DNA from: Coprinellus micaceus
Lineage: Eukaryota; Basidiomycota; Agaricomycetes; Agaricales; Psathyrellaceae
Direction: 5' to 3'
DNA: 64,000 nt
Assembly: GCA_951394405.1 (NCBI GenBank)
Contig: OX596341.1
Location: 2,790,001 to 2,854,000, forward strand
Made by a program: the position numbers and the translations under genes. The notes under the pieces were generated by a model. The model did not search any database. It was not told where the DNA came from and saw only the letters and a program-made list of their open reading frames with translations. The stretch's first letter is position 1, and each line of letters starts with the position of its first letter. Below, piece after piece: positions 33,245 through 46,418 of the stretch.

Positions 33245-34219
33245 ATGTCGAGGAGCATTGTAATTATCGGGGGCCACGGCAGGGTAGGTGCATACTGGCC
33301 TGCGCTCTCTATCGCGCCCTCACCTCAAAGCTCCATGAACTAACGACTGAATCCGCAGGTCGGACTGAGGCTCGCCCGCCTGCTGTCTCCCTCCCATACG
33401 GTCACATCCGTGATCAGGACCGAGTCCGAAGAGCAAGCCAAAGACATCATCGACGCTGGGGCAACCCCCGTTATCTTATCCCTCGAAGAAGCCTCATCCG
33501 AGGACTACACAAAGCTCTTCGTAGAGAAAAGCGCCGACTTCATCGTCTTTGCCGCTGGGTCTGGGTTCAGGGCGCCCGAGGAGAGGGTCAAGAAGGTTGA
33601 GTATGAAGGTTGTGTTAAGATCTTCGATGCCATCGAAGGGGTCGAAGAGAATAAGCGCCCAAGGCTTGCGGTGGTTTCGGCGCTTGATATCAGGAGTCCT
33701 GATAAGATCCCCGAACACTACGTAGGTTTCTCCATTTTACCAAAATATTGGGGCGCTATACTTATGAATGGCTGCGTGCTCTACAGAACGACGCGGACAA
33801 GAAACAATCGGAACGCGTCCGCCAGCTGATGCCATTCTACATTCACTGGCGATACGAGGCAGACAAGAACCTCGTCTCGAGAACCGCGTTCAAGTGGACT
33901 ATCCTCCGTCCTGGTGGACTGACCGATCAGCCAGGCGTCGGGAAGCTTTCTCTTGGCAAGGCCCACTTGTCCGTCTTAACCTCGGTGAGTAGAACTTCGT
34001 ATATGCGGGTCCGGCCTTCTCGTCAGCACGGAGTGAGCACTCTAACTTGACTCTAACTCACCCAATTTCCAGAGGGACGATCTCGCCCAGCTCCTGGCGA
34101 CCGTGCTCGACCGATCAGACGCCGCAGGATTCGCGATTGACACCGTTGGAGGAGAGGTTCCTATTTCCGAAACCTTGGACGCCTACATCAAACGGGGAGA
34201 GACCGACTGGATTGGGTAA
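33245..34219 (+). CDS. NAD(P)-binding (NmrA/atypical SDR-like) protein, copy 2 (248 aa)
   Basis: Exons 33245-33283, 33359-33721, 33787-33984 and 34073-34219. Exon lengths 39, 198 and 147 bp are identical to copy 1, and all introns are phase 0. It shares the start MSRSIVIIGGHGRVGLRLAR, the LAVVSALDI strand, YEADKNLVSRTAFKW, LRPGGL and a final TDWIG. Only about 190 bp separate the two genes, so this is a local tandem duplication whose copies have diverged in sequence but not structure. The function is as for copy 1 and equally unspecified. Confidence 0.9.
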
Positions 34220-34777
34220 GGGTCAGCAGGCGAGGCTCAGTCTGTAGCTTCGAAGAACGACTTACAATGCAAGAATGAAGAGATCCTCCGGCGAACCTTT
34301 GTTTGGCGTCTCTTTCCTCTGGTCCACCCTTCGAACCGACCCAGTTGAATGCGAATTCGCAGAGGTGCCCGAGGTTGGCGCCTAAAGGAATAAGCGCTGA
34401 TGATGCAATAACTCCGAACCTGGTTACCTGTTGCTGACCCTGGTTCTCGGGTTTCGCGTTTCAAAGACTTCCTTGATCCATGCTTCCCGGTTGAGCGGGT
34501 CCGTACCCTGGGCTCTCTGATTCGAGAGGCTGCCCACTCTCGCTGAGGGATGAGGCGAATGAGGCAGAAGTAGATTCGAAGAAGCCAACAAATACAATTA
34601 CAGGTAACGAAGAAAAAGCACTAGACAAACGAATGAGTACTCGGTGAGGGTATGAGAGACGGCAGTTCACGACGGTCCCAAGAGATCAGAACAGTAAGAA
34701 AGTACGAAGTATTAGGCGGACTCCAAGAAACCAAGGTCGTAGGGGGAAGAGATCAGAGGAGGGATGGGCACCGAGCC
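34220..34777. other. Convergent 3' intergenic region
   Basis: Between the stops of NAD(P)-binding copy 2 and the acyl-CoA synthetase. No feature recognised. Confidence 0.4.
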
Positions 34778-37144
34778 TTAGTGCTTGTAGACAGCCTAGA
34801 ATAACGAGGGCCGGTCAGGATCCAGGAGTTAGATGGGCAGAAAGACCACTCACGTCAATCTCCGCCTTGAACGCCTTTGAAATCGCTCCTCTCTGAATCT
34901 TCTGCGCGGCCGTAACAAGACCGCTCTCGGGGGTCCACTCATCCGGGGTAAGGACCACAGCCTGCAGAAGCTCCTGCGCCTTGAACCCATTCTTCTTTCC
35001 AATCGCATTCACCTCCTTCAAGACAGATTCCTGGATCTTGGGGTTATGGCATAGAACAGCAAGCTCCGCAGTGGCAGCGTCGTCCACAATGCCCTTGGCA
35101 GCGAGGTGGTTGCGGAGGTGGACTTCGTGCGGGATGATGATGGCCATGGGCTGGTTGGCTTCGGGGACAGCGTGCACACAGATATTGGCGACGAGGTTGC
35201 AGGACTTGAAGATGGCTTCGAGGCGCTCGAGGGCGATGTACTGAGGTTAAGCTGTGTGAGCACCGATTCGCAATGACCTAAGCCTTTACTCACCTCTCCA
35301 TTAGCCAACTTGATCAAGTTCTTGATACTGGAGGGCGCGAGGTATTAGAAACACCTCATTACAGCAGAGATGTAATATGACATACCGGTCAATGAGGGAA
35401 AGAGTCCCATCCGGGTTCCACTGGCCAACATCTCCAGTTCGGAGCCACCCGTCCTTGGTGAAGACGCTCTCATCGTTGTTGAGATCAGGGCGCTTATAGT
35501 ATCCACCCGTCACCGAGTTACCCCGAATGCAGACCTCACCCTGAGGGAGTTCGTTGGTAGAACGGTACCCAGCATCGGGGACGTCGAGCAGTTTCACCTC
35601 ACACGAGGGAACGGGCAAGCCAACACTGTTGTAGCGCATCAGCTCCGGAGGGAGGATAGCACACATGCCGCAGGTTTCCGTCATGCCGTAGCCTACACGC
35701 GTCGTCAATTTATCAGCAACAGCAACTAGATCTTATCTATCCCCGACGCACCTTGAAGCACAGTAACAAGCGCAGTGGTCAGGAACTCCTGGGTCTCGCG
35801 ACTAATAGCAGCACCACCGCTGAGGGCAATGCGCAGGCGACCTCCGGTAGCAGCCCGAACGCCAGTGAGGACGACGCTATCGGCAAGCTGAGCGAGGACG
35901 GGGAGGTTTTTCTTCTTCGCAGCCATGGCGCCGTTGAACACGCTCTTCTTGAGGGAACCGCCGGCGTGAACCTTGGCGAGGATGCCCTTGCGAATGGTTT
36001 CCCAGACTGCGGGGACACCAATCATGATTGAAGGGCGGAACTCGCTGATGTCACCTTTGCAGTTGCGAACGGAGGCGTCGGTGAGAGTCTTGACGCGTCC
36101 ATACCCAGTGGGCATACCGACGAAGAGCATGATCAGCTCGACGATGTACTCCAGGACGTGTGCCAGTGGAAGGTACGCGAGGAAACTGTCTTCATAGGTG
36201 AGGTGGTGACCGAGGAGAATCCTGACAGCGGCCACGGATGAAACGAGGTTGGCATGAGTGATGATGACTCCCTTGGGCTTTCCTGTGCTTCCCGAGGTAT
36301 ACATGATGCAAGCCACGGTTTCGGGCTTGGGGCGGCGGTCTTCCAGGGGTTGTACGGGCTTGTCCCTGCCAATTTCACGGAGCTTGTCGAGGCTGTAGAC
36401 CTGGATGGTCTCCCGGACACCATGGAGGTCGTCGACGAGGGCCTGAGTGGGCTCTCCATCGAAAATAACGTATTTGACGGTGGGAGTGTTGGCGAGGACG
36501 CGGTGGAGAGTGGGGAGAAGTTCAGCGTTGGTAAAGAGACCGACGCAGTTGGGTTCGTTGAGCGAATGGGTGAGACCGTCTTCCCCGAGGGTGTCGTAGG
36601 CAGTTGCAATAGTGGTGGAGATAGACCCGCAGGCGTGGGCCATGAGCTGCCAGTTGACACTGGGTGCGACATGTCAGCGGTGCACACCATAAACAGCAAG
36701 TCGTTTGACTCACCTGGTTTGCGCGTAGATGTTGAATACATCATCGGAAGTGACACCAAGGTGCAGAAGACCCCGAGCCGCCTCAGAAACAGCCTCCTTG
36801 ACCTCAATGAAGCTCAAGTATCTGTAAGGGCTGAGCTCGAAGTACTTCCACTTCTTCTTCTCTTTGACCTCGTTGCCGTCCACAATCTTCGTGACCTCCT
36901 TCTCCTCCTCGATGATGTTCTGGACCTCTCGCCAGCCCACAGCCTTGCGAGACCCGTGCGTCCGCGCAGCGTACTCGACGATGTTGTACACGGTCTTGAC
37001 GCCCTCCGCTGGATACTTGGCGAGTTCCGCATCCTTGACGAGCGTGTTGCGACGAATAGCGCCCTCTCCGTCTCGGGCTGGCGGGGCATACTCGTACGAG
37101 CCCTCGCCGTAGTATCCCGGACGCATAGTGGTGATTTTGGACAT
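34778..37144 (-). CDS. Long-chain fatty acyl-CoA synthetase, FAA1/FAA4 type (694 aa)
   Basis: Activates long-chain fatty acids to acyl-CoA (ATP to AMP and PPi) for lipid synthesis, beta-oxidation and protein acylation. Six exons (37144-36714, 36659-35752, 35692-35386, 35327-35294, 35240-34854, 34795-34778) give 695 codons including the stop, close to yeast Faa1 length. The AMP-binding P-loop YTSGSTGKPKG is at 264-274. GYGMTETCG (adenylate contact), GEVCIRGNSVTGGYY, DGWLRTGDVGQW and the hinge/lid region IKNLIKLANGEYIALERLE follow in canonical order. The last exon encodes only five residues plus the stop. No peroxisomal SKL is present. The protein lacks an obvious transmembrane anchor. Housekeeping gene, high confidence. 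Confidence 0.95.
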
Positions 37145-38598
37145 GGTGGTGGGGAATGAGAGAAACGGGGAGATGACAACGTCTCGAGGTTGCTTTCAAG
37201 CTCCTCCAATTGGCGCGTCCCTGGCTTGGCACGTGCACGGAACTTGCCGATTGTCCCCTTGGCATCGGAAACCCCTATGATGGACGTGTCGCCCAGCTCG
37301 TCCCCTCTCCTCCCACCACTTGCTTGCCGTCTGGAATTTGAATTTCCAGGAGACCAGCGTCTGCGTTGGCCCCTCTAGCTAGTTTGTATAGGGGCTCATT
37401 CACACTTTCAAGCAACTGGAGCGCGTTCCAGCGCCTTGGCGGACGTTTTTCCAGATCGCTGGGCTTCCCCACTGTACCCCGCCTTTGACCAGATTAGAAT
37501 GCAGAGTGATCGACGTGACATTCCTTGGATGTCTAATCGTGTCACACCCAGGACCTCCTGTTCAACGACTCTGAGTCACCTCTCTCCGAAGTCGACCTTT
37601 CTGCTTGTTATCCTGGAGGGTGCTATTTCTATCTTGAAGCGAAGGAGCGCTCAGGGATGTGTGGCGACCCGCCCAGACCTCCCAAGCAAAAATACACCTC
37701 CAGGCTAATCCAAAATAAAGTCCCAGCCAACTACTTTCGGTCTCTTGCGGTCATTCATAACACATCCAAAGCCTTCTCTTTGACCTCCCGTCTCCTGGGC
37801 GGTGATGGATAACGTCAAGGCACGGTGCACACCAAGCCCTTCAAACCCACCGTGTACTTGGTCTTGCTATCGTCTTCCTCCTCAGCCTTCTAGGCTCCTT
37901 GTCTCTCATTTTTCTACAACGTTCGATCGACTCCCTGACTCTGGACCTGCACAGGAACGCTCACCAGACCGAGACATTACGTCCATCGAGTCTTGGGATG
38001 ACTCTCCTGGCGAGTTGAGGTCACCCTGTGATCAAGCGCCGAGCCATTCAAAATGAATTAGCTCTCCTCATCAAGCCCAGCATCGAACACGATGTTCACA
38101 GCGTTGTTTACAGCTTTGTCCACGCGCCCCTGGACCACACGACCTCCTCCCCCCTCCCTTCCTCCTCCCAGCTTCCCCACCCTGCTGTCGCCTGCAAAGG
38201 TCCGGGAGCAGAGGGGATGCAATAGCACGCTATTAGACCCGGCCGTGGGGCACGGGGAATTTTCTGGTTGCCGGGAGCATTCCCTCGTCCTCGACTTGAG
38301 TATCTCTTGGGTGAGTTCAAGGTGGATCACTCATGCAGCTCGACGTGCGTTATGTGGGTTAATATATCCTATGCAAGTTAAAATGCGTATACCATTGACA
38401 GGAACACGCGAATGTAGAGGTGCCTGCTCCGTAGAGCCCGCCGCGTCGCTCATGATGCGGCACTTCCACAGGCTTCCCCTCGACTCTGAAATTTAGTAGA
38501 GTTCAGCATGCGATGGGGTATTAGACTAGATAATACAAATGGAATAATGATAGCAATCTACAATGCGAAAGCAATTTTACAAGTCCCAAACACCCAAC
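37145..38598. other. Intergenic, nothing recognised
   Basis: Upstream of the acyl-CoA synthetase and downstream of the M28 peptidase gene. Polypyrimidine-rich plus-strand stretches lie around 38130-38180. No convincing gene, repeat or RNA. Confidence 0.4.
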
Positions 38599-40250
38599 TT
38601 AACTCGACTCAATCTTGTGGCCACAAGAGTAGTGTCGGCGATCGTCATACGAAAGACCCGCAACCCTGTTGTTAGCGACGGATGCCTTCTTGGCACGAGG
38701 AATACCGTCGAGGGAGCGAGCGTAGGTAGCGATGGAGTGGGCAGCAGCCTTTGAGTTGAGCACCCAAGCCTCGGTGTTCAAGTTCGAGATATCGTCGCAC
38801 TTCTTGTGGTAGCAGACATCATAGTCCACACCAGCCTCACCACCCCACCACTTGGCCTGGTCCGCGGTCTTCTTGCCCTCAGCCCCGGTGAAGAGTCCTC
38901 CAGCAGGGATACCGACGTCGAGGAACGGTCCGTAGTCGCTGCGACCGCTGAACTCCGTAGGTGCAGAGATAACCTTCTTGGACTTGAAGAAGTCCTCGAA
39001 GGTCTTCTCGATGTGGTCCGACCCGGCGGGGCCAGTGAGGTTGAAGGCGCTACCGTCACCGTCGTAGATGAAGTAGCCGTAGTTGGGGGAGGCGACCATG
39101 TCGAAGTTGAGATAGAGAGCGATCTTTTGGGCTTCCTCGGCGGGGAGGCTGGTAACGTAGTGCTCGGAGCCAACGAGACCGAACTCCTCAGCGGTCCAGA
39201 AACCGAAGCGGACAGCGTTTTTCACCTTGAAGAGGGGGAGACGGAGGGCAATGTCGAGGATGGTGATAGTGCCGGAGCCATCGTCGTTGATACCCTAGAA
39301 CCAATCGTTGAGCACATTGAATAGTAACATGAAGGGAGGGGGACGTACGGGTCCAGCAGGGACAGAGTCGGTGTGACCACCAGCGAAGACGATGTTGTTC
39401 TTATCACCACCCTTGGTGGTGGCAATAACATTGCTGGTGTACCTGGTCTCGGTCGTAGCATCGACATGGAGAGCACCGGTGAGGGTAGCCCCAGCCGCGA
39501 TCTGATCGAGGATCGTCTTCGCCGAGTCGCCAGAGATAGACGCGACGGGGACGTAAGGACCGACTTCGGGGCGCTCGGGGGATCCCAAAGTACCTCCATT
39601 GACGGCAGCGGGCTGGTTGTTGTAGATGATGGCTCCAGCAGCCTTGGCGGCTCCAGCCAAAGCGACCTTGAGACCGAACTCGCAGGTTCCTCGGGAGATG
39701 AATGCGATCTTGCCTTCGACCTCGGCGGGGTAGTCAGCCTGGGAACGAGCACAAGCACGAGGTTAGCACGATCCGAAGAGGAAATGACGCGAATAGATAG
39801 AAGAAGCGAACGTACGGCATTGCAACCAAGGTTGGCGACAGGGACGATTTGGGCATTCACGTCTCCCCCAGGGCCGTAGGTGAACCACTGGGATTCGACG
39901 GCGCTGTTGTCGACGGCGAAGGTGGCTTGGCCGGAGGAGAAGAGGTAAGGGAAGGTCTGGAGTTCGGTGTCGTAGTACCTGGTCGCGTCCAGGAGCGTCT
40001 TAATGTAGTTGACGGTCGCGTTGTGGCCCTTGGAGCCAAAGGCGCGGGTACCCTCGCTGAGCTGCGAGAACTTGAGGAATTGGCGGGCGTGGGCGAGGAG
40101 GGTGAGCTTCGTGGTCAGAATCTGGAGCCCAGTCGAGCTAACGAGGGGCTTCAGGTTGTCCAAGATTCCGCGCTCCTGGACCTCGGAAGGGGAGGCCTTA
40201 GCGACGGAGAACGCGAGGGCGACAGCGATGAAGGAGGTAGAAAGCTTCAT
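38599..40250 (-). CDS. Secreted M28 aminopeptidase with PA domain (506 aa)
   Basis: Zinc-dependent exopeptidase of family M28, similar to vacuolar aminopeptidase Y or secreted leucine aminopeptidases. Exons 40250-39816, 39738-39349 and 39294-38599, all phase 0, give 507 codons including the stop. A signal peptide spans residues 1-19 (MKLSTSFIAVALAFSVAKA). A protease-associated (PA) domain lies in about 130-250. Metal ligands are visible in order: H267-T-D269, GINDDGSG (279/280), TAEEFGLVGSEHY (bridging and catalytic Glu), the NFDM strand, and the late His in CYHKKCDD with a likely disulfide pair. Typical length for the family. Likely secreted or vacuolar, acting in nitrogen scavenging. A TATATAA lies about 58 bp upstream. 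Confidence 0.95.
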
Positions 40251-40307
40251 GATGACGCGAGATGGACAGGTCGGACCCGATGAAGGGAAGCCCGCCTGGC
40301 ATTGGGC

Positions 40308-40314
40308 TTATATA
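40308..40314 (-). promoter_or_regulatory. TATA box of the M28 peptidase gene
   Basis: TATATAA on the minus strand about 58 bp before the ATG. Confidence 0.5.
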
Positions 40315-41963
40315 CCGTTTCGTTAGAGGCGTTTCGTCGGAAGGGGTTCGCCTGAGATACCGAGATCACCAGAGGTTCCACGATGTGCACATCCGTGCAC
40401 ACTGCGAAAGCCGCCCAGACAATTGTAACACGCGGAGGTACCGTGCGCCCATGAAGTGATAAAAGTCAGGCAGGAGACGCAGCAAGCGTTCAGAGATGTG
40501 CGGGTCCTGTTGCTTGTTCGAAATCGGCATGGTGCTTACCAGTTGTGCGCCACTCGAGGACGATCCCTCGCAAGAAGCGGCACCCCGAGGTCAGATTCTC
40601 CAGTTCGCTCTCCATGTGTCCCTGTCAGGTTAGGCTGATCATATGGGCCCCCTTTCGCGTGTATGTAAGAGGACAAGCCCGCGTCGGCAAATGATTGTAC
40701 GGACAAAACGTCGCCGGCGAGCCCTGGCTTGTAGGTCTCTTCCGAGTCGTCGGGAGGGCGTTACGTTGGTCGCGTAAAGGTGGTTAATTTCGTCGATTAA
40801 GAATCAACCCCACTCCGCGATATGTAATTTCGTGAGGACGAGCAACTGCGAACAACGGGTGGAGGGCGGGCGAAAGGCGCGATCTGGAGGCATCGTTCCG
40901 CGTCTGGAGGAAAGATACGTCCATCTGGAACGTAATGGCGACTATCAGCTGACGGGATTCACAAGAGGACAAGAGGAGGACTTATCGCACCAGGTTTGGT
41001 GGGGAGCTGACGTTTATCGCCTCTTCCACGTGGTGTTGAAATCGAAGCCTCGAATTTTGACACGGCTTGAGAACATGTTCGGAGGCATATTCGGGACATA
41101 TGAAGGTACGAGCTTTGCTCGAGGGTCGCGCTTCGAAGCCTTCGATGAGAACCCAATGGTCGCGATTGAATTGGTATTTGTAGGACAGATGAGGACCCAC
41201 GAGCGCCTGCAACGCCACCCCGGGTCACTAGTGGGCGCTTAGATACTGCTGCAAGACCAAATAGGCCTTGCATATGATTGCTCCAACCTAACCCCACCAC
41301 GCGTGCATACTCTAATTTGCACGCGCAGTATTGACGGATATCTGCCAATAGGTATGAAAGCTAATCCTTGGCATTTGTTGCGCGATAAGGTAAGGTGAGT
41401 CGGGGGTACGTACATAAGCCTGAGTATGGTCGCAATCGAGGTCGAGATGCTGGCGGCTTGCGTTCGGAATACCAAACTGAGGCGCCAACATTGCAGACGA
41501 TATCGTCCCTTGCACGAGAGAAGCACGGCTGTGTTACTGTAGTCCAAGATTCCTTCGCGCCACGAGGCAATGCTAAGTATCTCCCAATCCCTTGCGTCCA
41601 CTCACGACTGCGAGGAGGTTGGAGTTTCGACTGGATGCGCCACTGGTGGGTCCTGTGCGGAGGGGGTCATCTCCAAGCTCGACGTCTTGGCTCCTGGTTG
41701 AATTGAGGGGATGGTAGATTCATTCATTGGCAAGGCTGAAGTGGGTTGTTCGAGATAAATCAATTTAAAAACCCTGCCAGTGAAATTGAGTGAATGACTT
41801 GACATTTGGTCATGTTTGATTCAAAAGCTCATGGCCCTGCCACCGCGTCATAGACATCAAGTCAAAGCAACCCCTTCAATACACACCGCCATCTCCCTAC
41901 GCAAGCGCCGAGCCAGAATGACACCACATACCCACTGAATATCTCTCCAGAAAGCTCTGAAAT
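40315..41963. other. Divergent intergenic region, nothing recognised
   Basis: Lies between the M28 peptidase and Golgi pH regulator genes. Open frames up to about 136 codons occur (for example 40832-41242), but none has a domain signal or a supported splice structure. Confidence 0.4.
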
Positions 41964-43898
41964 ATGTCAGTGGAGTGGTTGGCTCTCATTGCGCTGCGGT
42001 ACGCCCCCAAAAGAGCCTTATGAGAGAGCAGACACTCACACCATTCATATTGGAACCCTGTGTAGATTACCTCTGCTATGGGGATGTCGACACTACCTTT
42101 TGAATACACTCTACTCGGACCTACGGGGTTTATCTACCTCTACAGCATCACACGACGAGGACATTGAGCTTGATGAGCTTCCAGCACCGTCAACACATAC
42201 CCCGAAACCAGGAGGGCCTGACAGCTCATTTCTACACGAAAGCATTGCTAGATGGATCTTTTCATGGACATTCTCGGAGTGTTGCATGCTCTTTATCCTC
42301 TTAATCATGCAAGGAGCGAACATGTTCAGCTCGAGGTGGGATGCCCGTTACTGGTTGTGACCCACCGAGCTCACGAACGTTCCAGGGTTCGGCTCGCCAA
42401 TTGGCGGATAGCTCTGGGAACACTAGTGTTCTTCACGATCGTAGCAATCCCCGCTGCTTACGGAGTTGTACTGGCTATGGGTAACACAGGTAAGCTCTCT
42501 CGACTCTTGTAATGACTAGTTCCTTTGGCAAACGTTCTTCTAGGTCGAGTTTCATTCCTGCGCTGCGGACCACGGACTCTACTCAACTTCGTTCCGGTTG
42601 CATTGTTCGTCATCGCATTCGCGCAGGTACCGCTGCCTTCCGTCCTGAGTACTGCGGATACGACGACCGCAACCGTTGCAAGACTCATTGTGGTTGGAAC
42701 CGTGTTTATTGGGATACTTTCAGGGTTTGGTGCTATCAGCAATTGCAGAGAATATTTACCATTCTTTTCTGGATCGAAGTGAGTGATCCTGGCTGTCATG
42801 TCATACTCTATCTAACTGAGATAGAAAAATACCTTCCGAAGCCGATATTCGTGTCGCAGAACATGCATTGTCCAGTGTCCAGGATGACCTTCGCCAGCGA
42901 AGACTGACTGCCCACAAGCGGGCCAACGAAGCTAACCAACAATCATGGCTATCGCGTGTCGGGACCTCGTTCCGCGGCGGGGATGATTGTGAGTATAGCT
43001 TCGGATTTCTATCATGCCCATCTAACCGCGCCACAGCCACTCAAGAGATGAGGGGGCTGGAATCGCTTGAATATCAGATGAATAAGAATCTCCAAGGCCT
43101 GCGCCAGAGAAGAGAAGCTGGCCTTCAATCTCAGACTCTCCGAGGGAAGGTCACTGCTGTGCTGCAGCAGCTGTTCGCCGTGTACTGTGTAACGCGGATC
43201 CTCGGGGTAGGGTAGTACTCATCATCATCCAACTCGAACTAACCAGTGTCCAGTGCCTTTACAATCTCGCTTTCCTGCCCTCCCAACGGTCATCGTCGAA
43301 CCTCAATTATTCGGATCTCTTAGCCAACGTTCTGGCGTATGGTCTCTCTCGCATCTCAGCCACTCCTGTACCTATGGAAGAAATCGCGGCGTTTTCACGA
43401 CAGCTCAGCCTCGCGTTGGTAGGCCTCATCATTCTCACGAGCATCAGACTGGTCCTTCGCGGTGTCACGCAAGTAGGTTATTCCTCGAGTATATCCGCTC
43501 CGAAACTTCAAGCTCACACACATGTCTTTTACGCACTTATTAACGTAGCTCCTGCGCGTCACGAGTCGAAGCCTAGGTGCTTCTCTAATGCTCTTGTTCC
43601 TAGCCCAGGTGATGGTACGTCGTCTTCGATCCTGTTCACAGCAGCTGGTAACCATCCGGCCTAAAACCAGGCGACATACCTTCTTTCCACGATCATCCAG
43701 ATGCGATCGTCATTCCCTCCTCCACCTTCCACCCCTGATCAGCAAGACGCCGTCGTGAATTTGTTTTCCACAGTGCCGGAGTACGAAGTCTTCGGATCGT
43801 TGTTTGACTGGACCTTCCTTCTGGCGTCAGCTGCGTCAGCGTTTGTTTTCTGGTTCGCGAGGAAAGTAACTGGGTCGGACGACCTGGAGCATGATTGA
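41964..43898 (+). CDS. Golgi pH regulator (GPHR/GPR89) family membrane protein (496 aa)
   Basis: Anion-channel-like multi-pass protein that helps acidify the Golgi lumen. Nine exons join in frame: 41964-41998, 42066-42335, 42386-42489, 42544-42778, 42825-42988, 43037-43206, 43254-43472, 43549-43614 and 43671-43898, total 497 codons including the stop. Diagnostic stretches are VFIGILSGFGAISN followed by a charged coiled segment (EHALSSVQDDLRQRR) between the N-terminal and C-terminal membrane domains. FAVYCVTRILG comes next, then SLALVGLIILTSIRLVLRG, LLFLAQVMATYLLSTIIQMR and FDWTFLLASAASAFVFWF. These match the GPHR N-terminal and ABA-GPCR domains. Only the first exon is uncertain; an additional upstream exon could exist. 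Single-copy housekeeping gene in most fungi. Confidence 0.9.
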
Positions 43899-44643
43899 TG
43901 CAGCCTCGTGTCGATAACTACGTTCTGCCCGGAATCCGAGCTCTACTATCTTTAGATGTATCAAGCTATACATTGTAAGTTAAGCTCCTGATCCTGTCCA
44001 CGGTCTACACTCATTCCCGAGTCAGCGAATGGAATGCGACAGTCTTCAACGTGCCGTTGTGTTACCGCCAAGCTACAGCATACCTGGTCTGGACCTAACA
44101 GCGGGCTGAGATTCACTACTCCCAAGCACTGGTTGGTGGGTAGAAGCTTCCCAATTCCCCGTGCATGCACCCCGTTCGAAGGCGAATTCGGGTGGGATAG
44201 TTAGCGGCGCGGTGATTGTTGTGTGGTTCTTGATCTGCTTCTCTCGGCGACGATAGAGTGGAGTTACTCTTTGACAGGGAGATCGCGGCAGCTTCGCTGT
44301 GTCAGGTACTCTCATAAATACTAGCAAGCTGATTTTGCGCCTGGTTAGCCGCGAGGCCCTCCAATCGTCCTCCCCAGCTCCTTACTGTATCCTCCCACTT
44401 TCGATTGCCTTCAAAGACCTTATCACGACGACTCGCAGCTGGGAACCGTCCATACCAACGAAGAAACAGTGTGCTCACCATAGCCGCCGAAATCAGTGCT
44501 CCCTTCTCACCCGCCTTGAAAGAAGAGCAAAACTTACGAATCCCGTTTGAGCTTGCCCGAAAAAGCGGTATACAAAAGCAGGAGACGCAGCGATACCCCG
44601 TTCTTCGACCCCGTCCCATGGGCACACCTCCACATCCACTATA
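43899..44643. other. Intergenic, nothing recognised
   Basis: Between two co-oriented membrane protein genes; a possible promoter for the downstream gene, but no clear TATA box. Confidence 0.4.
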
Positions 44644-46206
44644 ATGGCCCTCGAAATCCTTCTACCCGGCGTCTACCTCGCGTCCATCGCAGTGGAGAGC
44701 CTGCTCTTTGGCATCTTCGTCGTCTTTTCGTTCACTTCACTTTACCTGCTCTTCGCGCGAGAAAAGCTCAGCGACAGGCCGAAGAACTCCAAGCTTGCGG
44801 CACTCACTACACCCCTGATCTTCGCGAATGTCCTTATTTCTGCGACTGTCACTGCTGTGAGTGTCGCTTCGTCGCGTAGCCTCGTCGACCTCTCTAACTC
44901 TGCCCATCGGACCTCTAGCATTGGATCATGAGCATAGTGAGGCTCTTTCAGGCGTTCACCAAGCAGGGGGACCGGGCGTCAGCCAACGACTACTTCCTGG
45001 ACCGCAGCCGCGGCGAGTTCCTCGGAAGTCTCTCTTTGGCCATCCTGACCCTCATAGTCGGAGACAGCGTAATGGTGAGCAACAATCGCCGCCTTGTCCC
45101 CCTTCAGCTGAGCTCATTAAACCTGGGATAGATCTACCGGCTCAGGACAGTCTTCAAGTACAATACCTCGACGACGGTGTTCCCTGTGTGCTGCCTGTTT
45201 GGGTTTATCGGTGAGTAGATTGGAGAGCTCCACCTTCGAGACGCGTGATTTTGACCCGTGGCGTAGCGTGTGGCATTGGCACGGTGTTCCAGTTCAGTCC
45301 CCTATCCCCCGGCAACGGCGTTTTTCTGGCTTCTATTGGAACCGTGTTCACCTTCGTGTATGTGCTTCTCTTTCGCCATCGAGGCCGTACTCGCGCTCCA
45401 CTTGTAACTGACGCCTTCCTTGCCCCTGATAGAACGAATGTCTTCTGTTCGAGTAAGTCGTCAAATCAGGTTCCTCGAGTATAATAATTCATAGTTTGTG
45501 CTTTTCAGGTTTCATCGCCTGGAAGATATACCATGTCAATAAGGCGGCATCGAACTACTCGGGACAAAGCCTTGCCGTGAGTTATTTCCTGCGCCCTCTC
45601 GGACTTCTTATCGGATGGCCAAGCAACTGACCAAAATTCCCTCCCCCTTTTTGATGGATGCGGTCGTGCGTAGTCTATCACGGGCATTATCGTGGAGAGC
45701 GCTGCACTTTATACGTACGTCCCTTTCACCATCATCTCCCAAGTGACGAGCTGACATCTTGATGCAGGTCCTGGACCATAATGTTCATGGCTTCCTACCT
45801 CGCGGGCTCGAATCTGGCCTTCCTCTTCATCGACACCCTCCCCACTATCACCGCAATTTCATTCATGCTCATCAACGTCCGCATTGGCCTCGGATGGGCA
45901 CAGAGCATGACATCCAAGGACAGATCACTCACCACCGGCCACAGCGTCGTCACCATCCCTTTCAGAGCGACGAACATCTCTGCAACCCGCTCGGTGGACG
46001 ACAGAATAGGGCAGACGAGGTCGGTGAACGGGAGCTACCAGATGCAGTCGTTGGCCGTGCATGTGGAGAGGACCGTGGTCAAGGACGTTGACCGTGGCGC
46101 CGATCTGGTCGCTCTTGAGCATCGCCAGAAGGAGGTGGTCCTGAGCGATACCGGGTCAGATCATTCAACAAAACGGATTTACGAACAGGAACGATACGCA
46201 GTGTGA
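44644..46206 (+). CDS. Multi-pass (about seven-helix) membrane protein (368 aa)
   Basis: Eight exons: 44644-44856, 44919-45074, 45132-45210, 45267-45357, 45433-45452 (20 bp), 45509-45576, 45674-45714 and 45768-46206. They give 369 codons including the stop, with all phases consistent. Hydrophobic segments occur near residues 8-30, 48-72, 98-122, 130-155, 160-190, 215-240 and 245-275. Conserved-looking pieces include FIAWKIYHVN, SITGIIVESAALY and TITAISFMLINVRIGLGW. A polar cytoplasmic tail of about 90 residues follows. This matches a large basidiomycete family of seven-helix proteins with VESAALYT-type motifs and no assigned function; a receptor-like role is inferred only from topology. The DUF6534 proteins in this window are similar in topology but not in sequence. 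Confidence 0.82.
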
Positions 46207-46418
46207 ATTCTGGTAGAAGTTTGTAATCAATTGTATACCCTACTCTTTCAGCACTCGGACTTTACATCTACTGGATTATGAACTTAATTTCACTCATTTG
46301 AAAGTGACACTCTCCTTCCGCATTGAGACAATCAACCTCTTCCCTTCAGTTAGCGCCCGTGAGCGCGGACCGGGTGTCACAGCGTGATCGTCGCTTGGAA
46401 CGGCCGTGGACACATAGG

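Noticed and set aside
38092..38496. 134-codon plus-strand frame as a gene
   Set aside because: Proline-run composition from a polypyrimidine tract, with no domain, signal peptide or splice support.
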